Positions 1-17,500 of a DNA stretch of 17,500 nt are shown here, piece by piece. Under the pieces are notes generated by a model that saw only the letters and a program-made list of their open reading frames with translations, was not told where the DNA came from and made no database searches. How positions within the stretch are numbered: the first letter of the stretch is position 1; each line of letters starts with the position of its first letter. Origin of the DNA: Chrysomallon squamiferum (lineage: Eukaryota; Mollusca; Gastropoda; Neomphalida; Peltospiridae); assembly GCA_012295275.1 (NCBI GenBank), contig CM022673.1, positions 28,428,636 to 28,446,135 on the forward strand. Reading direction: 5' to 3'. Made by a program: the position numbers and the translations under genes.

Positions 1-12443
<12,443 letters not shown>

Positions 12444-12580
12444 CGTGGCATCACGGACTATAAAGTTAATTTTCTGGACAGCTCAACCGTGACACGTTTT
12501 GTATGATTAAAGTAACTGTTTTGTCACTGGCAGTCATTGTTTGCAAATAATAAAGGATAAAAGTAAAACTACGAGCTAGT
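12444..12580 (+). other. Probable 3' untranslated region
   Basis: Non-coding, AT-rich sequence directly after the stop. The end is set by inference at about 25 bases after the AATAAA at 12549-12554. A longer transcript is possible, since other AATAAA words occur at 14124-14129 and 14317-14322. Confidence 0.55.
12549..12554 (+). terminator. Polyadenylation signal AATAAA
   Basis: Canonical AATAAA, 105 bases after the stop codon, in an A-rich setting. AT-rich DNA produces this word by chance often, so position and orientation are the main support. Confidence 0.6.
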
Positions 12581-13440
12581 GATGATGCACAGAAAGACTG
12601 GTATTTTTACACTTTGCTTTTAATCCTGGCGTCATTTCATTAAAAGAAATGAAAAGTGAACTCCAAGACGAATGCAGAACCCTGGAAATGGGTACTGATC
12701 TACTCAGTCTTTTGGGGTTTGTTCGACAACGCTACGTGAGGTATTTTATTGTCATTCTTTATTATTTGAAACGATCTGATCAGAGTTATTTTTAAAAATC
12801 GTTTGTAAACATACACTATGTATAAAGATGTTGGTATTTTACTCCTTCGGGACTCTTTAACCTGAACTTTTTGTATTTTTTTAAATATATTTTCTCACAC
12901 GGTCTTCAGTATTGTACAGGAAACACTTTGATATTTTCATCTTTGATATAAAATTTCCTTCTTCTTGTACGAAACCGATTTTTATAAGCAAGAGCAAATT
13001 CCAGCGAACTTTGCGTTTGCGCATTAAGTTTATCTTTGCAATTTTTAAATTCTTTCATTATATTTTAGACTTATGCACATTATGTATTATTATTGTCATT
13101 TTACTTTTTAAAAAAAAAGATATCTGGTAAAATCTTGCAGACATTTTCTCAGACTAACTGCTCCTTATATCGTTCTTTTTGTAAGCTCGAAACCATTTCC
13201 TGTGGAGTTAATAGAACGATATATTCAAATATTTTCGGTTTAGAATTAAATTAAATTCTCGAGGCTACAGAGTCAGATTAATTTCCACAATCTGATCAAA
13301 GAACAGGACACCAGCTGCTGGCAGATTCTTGGGTTTAGAATCCACTTCAAAACACTGACGAGAATACTATTATTAATGAAACATTTCTGTTATTCATTCT
13401 AAAAACGACTGAGTCAAATGTCTATGACAAATACAGACTA
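12581..13440. other. Downstream flank, no gene seen
   Basis: AT-rich unique DNA. A 72-codon open frame at 12912-13130 shows no domain, is AT-driven in composition and has no splice or promoter support. I see nothing else. Confidence 0.6.
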
Positions 13441-13447
13441 CAAACAG

Positions 13448-13651
<204 letters not shown>

Positions 13652-14372
13652 AGTATTAGAACAATATCTTACCACTGCCATACGGTGGACCTATTATTAC
13701 ATCAATATTCTGTTATATATATACACATATACAAACATACTACCTGTACATATCAGCCCTTTCAATGTTTATGTAAAAATAATTATAAAATGAAAGAGAC
13801 AACTTGCATGAACCTGAACACAGTAGATTTGTGTCACCTTATCATCACTCCTGGATTATGGGATCAGTTCCCGTTACTGGCATCTATTGTTTATATAATA
13901 ACAATAACTACTTGAAAAGAACAAAATAGAATAAAAAGTCATAAGTAATTATTTATTGCTTTAATCAGATGGTTGTTAGATCTTCCATGAAAATAATGAA
14001 AGAATATTGTATATAAGAACATATATTTATATTTAATATTTTCAGAAATTTATCGAGTGTGGTTGTTTATATTTAGATTTTCTCTTTTGCACGGTAACTT
14101 GTGTATTATTAATGTAGTAATGTAATAAAAGAAATGAAACTATTTGGTCTTTTAGTTGTTGTTATCAATTTGATTGTGTTTCTTCTTCTTTTAATGTTTC
14201 TGCTAAATTTTTGTAACTGAACTGTTTGACTGAACTGAAAGGTTGTCAGTGTGCGTGCATGTGTGAATCTAGATCACAGTAGTAACTTACATCTTACCGA
14301 CTGATATTTGTTCTGCAATAAAAGTTACAAATTTTAAAATTATTTATATTCACGGCATATAATATAGATCAT
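13652..14372. other. Downstream flank, no gene seen
   Basis: AT-rich, non-repetitive. AATAAA words at 14124-14129 and 14317-14322 could serve a longer 3' untranslated region of the cyclase gene, but nothing in the sequence ties them to it. Confidence 0.5.
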
Positions 14373-14373
14373 C

Positions 14374-14448
14374 TTTTCTTCTTCTTCTTCTTCTTCTTCT
14401 TCTTCTTCTTCTTCTTCTTCTTTTTATTATTATTATTATTATTATTAT

Positions 14449-14480
<32 letters not shown>

Positions 14481-14625
14481 TCATCATTATTATTATAACT
14501 ACTACAACAACTAATATTACTACTACTATTACTACTACTACTAATACTACTAGTAATACTACTACTAATACTAATACTACTAGTAATACTACTACTAATA
14601 CTAATACACTACTATCATTATTATT
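14374..14625. repeat. Serial TTC, TTA, GTA, TAC trinucleotide array
   Basis: TTC (14374-14420), TTA (14424-14449), GTA (14450-14480), then imperfect ATC/ATT and TAC units with a repeated longer block (ACTAGTAATACTACTACTAATA occurs twice near 14547 and 14578). Confidence 0.93.
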
Positions 14626-14656
14626 ATTATTATTTTATTTATTTATTTATTATTTT
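14626..14656. repeat. ATT/ATTT low-complexity run
   Basis: T-rich run directly before the GC-richer island at 14660. On the minus strand it would read as an A-rich tail. Confidence 0.75.
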
Positions 14657-14659
14657 AAC

Positions 14660-14862
14660 ATGGATCCGGTTTCATGAGCTACTTCTCTTTGTTAGCAGTT
14701 TGTATATTTGGTAATTTACCACTTTAAAAACACGTGATGGGTTGCTGGACAGGTCATCTTCACCACACCCACGAGCATGTGTCACTCCGAGCCAATCCTT
14801 CACAACATCTTTGTCAACAGACCTATGTATACTTACCTCCCTCTCTCTCTGAGTATTCCCCT
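14660..14862. mobile_element. Possible old retroposon (SINE-like) island
   Basis: About 200 bases richer in G and C than both flanks, with an ATTT run on the left and an AAAT run on the right. Either strand could therefore be the one with an A-rich 3' tail. The minus strand reads TTGGCTCGGAGTG near 14785-14797, faintly like a tRNA A box, but no B box is convincing. It has a minus-strand open frame of low information. I do not recognise the family; unique intergenic DNA is the alternative. Confidence 0.3.
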
Positions 14863-14970
14863 TAAAAATAAATAAATAAATAAACAAACAAACAAACCAA
14901 TAAACAAACAAACAAACAAACAAATAAATAAATAACTTAAATAAAAAAATAAATAAATAAATAAATAAAA
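14862..14970. repeat. AAAT / AAAC tetranucleotide array
   Basis: AAAT units, then AAAC units (about 14883-14920), then AAAT again. The T-rich complement explains the F/L/Y/V/C open frames on the minus strand here. Confidence 0.92.
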
Positions 14971-15196
14971 ACCTAACTTTTGAAAATACCTACTTCTTAC
15001 CTGCATGTTCCTTATGCACACACGTATAACACTGTACAGTCTTAGATTAAAAATAGAATAATTACTTCTAATGAGATAGGTACATATAAATGTCAGTTCA
15101 TCTTTCCTGTAAGAATGAATGGTTACGAACAGACTGAATAAATGAATTCCTGTATTCAAGAAGAACTGACTAAATTCTATCTCCTCGTAGTTTTAA

Positions 15197-15310
15197 TAAC
15201 AACAGTAATAAGATTGACGATGATAATGATGATGATAATCGTAATAGTAGCAGTAATAATAACATTAATAATAACGATAATGTTGATGACAAAACAGATA
15301 ATAAAAACAG
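15197..15310. repeat. Degenerate AAT/GAT/AAC trinucleotide stretch
   Basis: Imperfect units over about 110 bases. No gene in this stretch or in 14971-15196. Confidence 0.6.
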
Positions 15311-15377
15311 CCACAGAAACAAAAAAAACAGTTATAACTTTCTTTTTATAATAACAACAAAAACAGCACTTTTCGTT

Positions 15378-15378
<1 letters not shown>

Positions 15379-15439
<61 letters not shown>
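15379..15439. repeat. AAT trinucleotide microsatellite
   Basis: A nearly perfect AAT array of about 20 units. Confidence 0.95.
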
Positions 15440-15440
<1 letters not shown>

Positions 15441-15838
15441 GTTTTATATTAGAAATTCCAATGTCTAAGAGCAATGTATTCTAAAAGTAATAACTATATT
15501 CAAATATCTCTCTTCTGACCATCTTGTCCGTATTTCCATTCTGCAAATAGCTTTCTGTGAATCGTTGAAACAAAATCATTGGACACTTTCACATTTTATA
15601 GCAAATTGGATTTTGTTTCCACGTGACTGATCACGTGTATTTAACGAGCAATCCACTTTAGCGCATAATCACAGGGAACGTTAATTAAACCAGCTCTGCA
15701 AAAACAAACGCATCCCACCTAATTCATTAACACAGGTGAGTGGACAAAGAAAATGCTCACACCTGTTTTCATACCAAGTGAATAGGTTAAAACTTTATCT
15801 ATACAGAGATTTAATCAAGGAAAGAAGATTAACGAAAA
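15440..15838. other. Flank with mixed composition, no gene seen
   Basis: Unique sequence, less repetitive than its surroundings. Two CACGTG words lie at 15620-15625 and 15632-15637. No exon with family similarity or splice-consistent frame is seen. Confidence 0.5.
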
Positions 15839-15847
15839 TGTCAGTGT

Positions 15848-15903
15848 CTTTTTTTATATTTTATTTTATTTTATTTTTATTTTTTTATAAATTGCTATTA
15901 TTA

Positions 15904-15956
<53 letters not shown>

Positions 15957-15987
15957 GTTGTTGTTGTTGTTGTTGTTTGTTTGTTTA
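15848..15987. repeat. TTTTA, TTA and TTG array
   Basis: T-rich start, then TTA (15896-15954) and TTG (15955-15978), then TTTG. The predicted leucine run is repeat-derived. Confidence 0.92.
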
Positions 15988-16039
15988 GAAATTCACATTC
16001 TGTTGTATTTATTTTTATTTTATTTGCAAATTTTTATTT

Positions 16040-16190
16040 TAATTATTCATTCATTCATTCATGTCATTTCATGTTTCCATTCATTCATTCATACTTTCAT
16101 TCTTTCGTTTATTTCTCTCTGTTTTTGTTGGATTTTTTCTGTTTGTTTGTTTGTTATTGTTTGTTTTTGTTTCTTTTTCTTATTATTATT
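16040..16190. repeat. TTCA and TTTG tetranucleotide tracts
   Basis: TTCA/ATTC units (16043-16110) and TTTG units (16140-16175), both decayed. Confidence 0.75.
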
Positions 16191-16266
16191 TAATACATTT
16201 TTATTTAATTATTGTTTAATTTTATTTTTCATTAAAATTGAAATATATAACATCGATACAGTGGAT

Positions 16267-16335
16267 AGATAGGACACAGACACACAGACAGACAGACAGA
16301 CAGATAGATGTAGAGATAGACATACAGAAAGATAA
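16267..16335. repeat. CAGA / GATA tetranucleotide tract
   Basis: ACAC and CAGA units (16272-16302) then GATA-type units. It is the reverse-complement type of the TCTG/TCTA arrays in introns 4, 10, 12, 14 and 15. Confidence 0.85.
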
Positions 16336-16406
16336 TTTAAGAGGTAGACAGATGAATGATTAGATGGATCCAAACAGATAGAAACATAAGCAATCAGTCA
16401 ATGTAA

Positions 16407-16577
16407 AAAAAAATAATAATACAAAAAAAAAAATTATGATTTATAATGATAACTATGCATCTCCTTTCATCTCCGTAAAAAAAAATAAAAAAATAAAAAT
16501 AAAAAATAATAATAATAATAATAATAATAAGAATAAGAATAATAAGAATAAGAATAATAATAAAAATAATAATAATT
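16407..16577. repeat. A-rich and AAT/AAG trinucleotide tract
   Basis: Poly-A interruptions with AAT units (16505-16531), then AAGAAT hexamers (16531-16558) and AAT again. Confidence 0.88.
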
Positions 16578-17300
16578 TTGAAAAAGACAGTTATTAAATA
16601 TCTGTTTACCAACAATAAAGGGTTAAAAGAAAAGGCATAAAACGCAAGAAAGTATTAATTTATAAAAATTAAAAATAAATAGACGAAATCCCGTGTTTAA
16701 CGATTGATTAGTGGAGAAAATACCTGGCACTTTAGTCCATGAAAACCTAAGTTAGCAGCCTGCGTTATCTAAGCGAGAAAAACATTGATTTATTTCAGTG
16801 TATTTTACTCGTCTTCTAAATGCAAAAGTGCCAGGCTGCAACGTCTGTGTTGACAATAGAAAAAAAAAAGGTAATATATTAATAATAATAAACTCAAAAG
16901 ATACAGGAAATAAAAAGAGAAAATGCAGTATGGATGAAGGAAGCTGATTACAGAATTTCAGGAATCAGAATATTTTCAGTGTTGTGAGTATCATTTATAT
17001 TTTTTTGATTGTATGTGACTCTAAAGTGTTCATTGTTATAACCAGTAATTTGTGAAATTGTTTCTAAAATTATAATCGTTTTGTGCGTTTTATTCATTAT
17101 ATTCATTATCTATACTACCCATATATATATTTTGTGTATTAAATTTTAATAATTATTTTGCATTATTTTACATCTTTGTAATATATGCTATTCCTGGTGT
17201 GCTTAATTATTTTATATACATACTGCTTACTTTATATTATTATTCCATGCTAAATTACATTAGCTTACTTTATCTTATGTTATATAGCAGGTTATATTGG
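16578..17300. other. AT-rich flank, no gene seen
   Basis: Unique AT-rich DNA with one short inverted repeat (16723-16733 with 16825-16835). No coding signal on either strand. Confidence 0.55.
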
Positions 17301-17435
17301 ATAAAATAAAATAAATAAATAAATAAATAATTTTATTTATCAAATATTTATATATTTATGACTTTCATTAATTCATTAATTCATTCATATAACAGATAGA
17401 TAAATAGACAGACAGACAGAAAGACAGACAGATAG
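17301..17435. repeat. AAAT, TTCAT and CAGA tetranucleotide tracts
   Basis: AAAT units (17301-17330), ATTC/TTCA units (17365-17388) and CAGA units (17405-17430), separated by short unique DNA. Confidence 0.8.
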
Positions 17436-17500
17436 TTGGATGATATTTTTATTGTCCATTTACTTGTTTTCCCCTCTATATCTCGATCTACCTTTTTGTA

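Noticed and set aside
14672-15159. Two minus-strand open frames with phenylalanine/leucine-rich parts
   Set aside because: They cover the AAAT/AAAC array and the suspected retroposon island. No family match and no start context.
15736-16272. Open frame of 178 codons with a poly-leucine run resembling a membrane protein
   Set aside because: It comes from TTA/TTG and T-rich repeats, which always translate as hydrophobic runs. No domain or splice support.

Overview
This window is animal nuclear DNA. It carries the 3' portion of one multi-exon gene on the + strand, followed by about 5 kb of repeat-rich DNA in which I see no second gene. Eighteen exons can be joined in a single consistent reading frame from the left edge of the window to a stop codon at 12441-12443. 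Every intron has GT..AG ends and matching phases. The joined product is 795 residues, counting from the first codon in frame at position 3 (all residue numbers below use this count). It is a single-pass membrane receptor guanylate cyclase, the natriuretic-peptide-receptor-like particulate class.

Protein layout: the end of an ANF-receptor-type ligand-binding domain (residues 1-133, exons 1-3), a transmembrane helix (139-160, exon 4), a basic juxtamembrane segment (161-195, exon 5), a kinase-homology domain that keeps DFG and APE but has HGN in place of HRD (about 218-505, exons 6-11), a coiled-coil signalling helix (506-552, exon 12), and a class III cyclase domain with the metal-binding aspartates and the Glu/Cys pair expected for GTP (about 553-740, exons 13-18), then a short polar C-terminal tail. 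The N-terminal part of the receptor, its signal peptide and its promoter lie to the left of the window.

The introns are short to moderate (about 0.2-1.5 kb), AT-rich and packed with microsatellites: TTA/TTG/TTC, CT/GA, CA, TA, and TCTA/TCTG tetranucleotides. At least 16 of the 17 introns carry one. Intron 3 also holds a foldback element of about 300 bp, with two arms of about 123 bp around a loop of about 57 bp. The 3' flank has a likely polyadenylation signal about 105 bases after the stop, then further microsatellites, and a gene-free, richer-GC island at about 14660-14862 that may be an old retroposon.

Organism: a metazoan with receptor guanylate cyclases and a very microsatellite-rich, AT-rich genome. 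A lophotrochozoan, perhaps a mollusc such as a cephalopod, fits this style, but that is inference from the repeat landscape and not proven by the sequence. I found no operon, CRISPR array, tRNA, rRNA or novel multi-gene system. The most unusual items are the intronic foldback, the weak intron 10 donor next to an open tetranucleotide array, and the microsatellite that forms the tract before the exon 3 acceptor.
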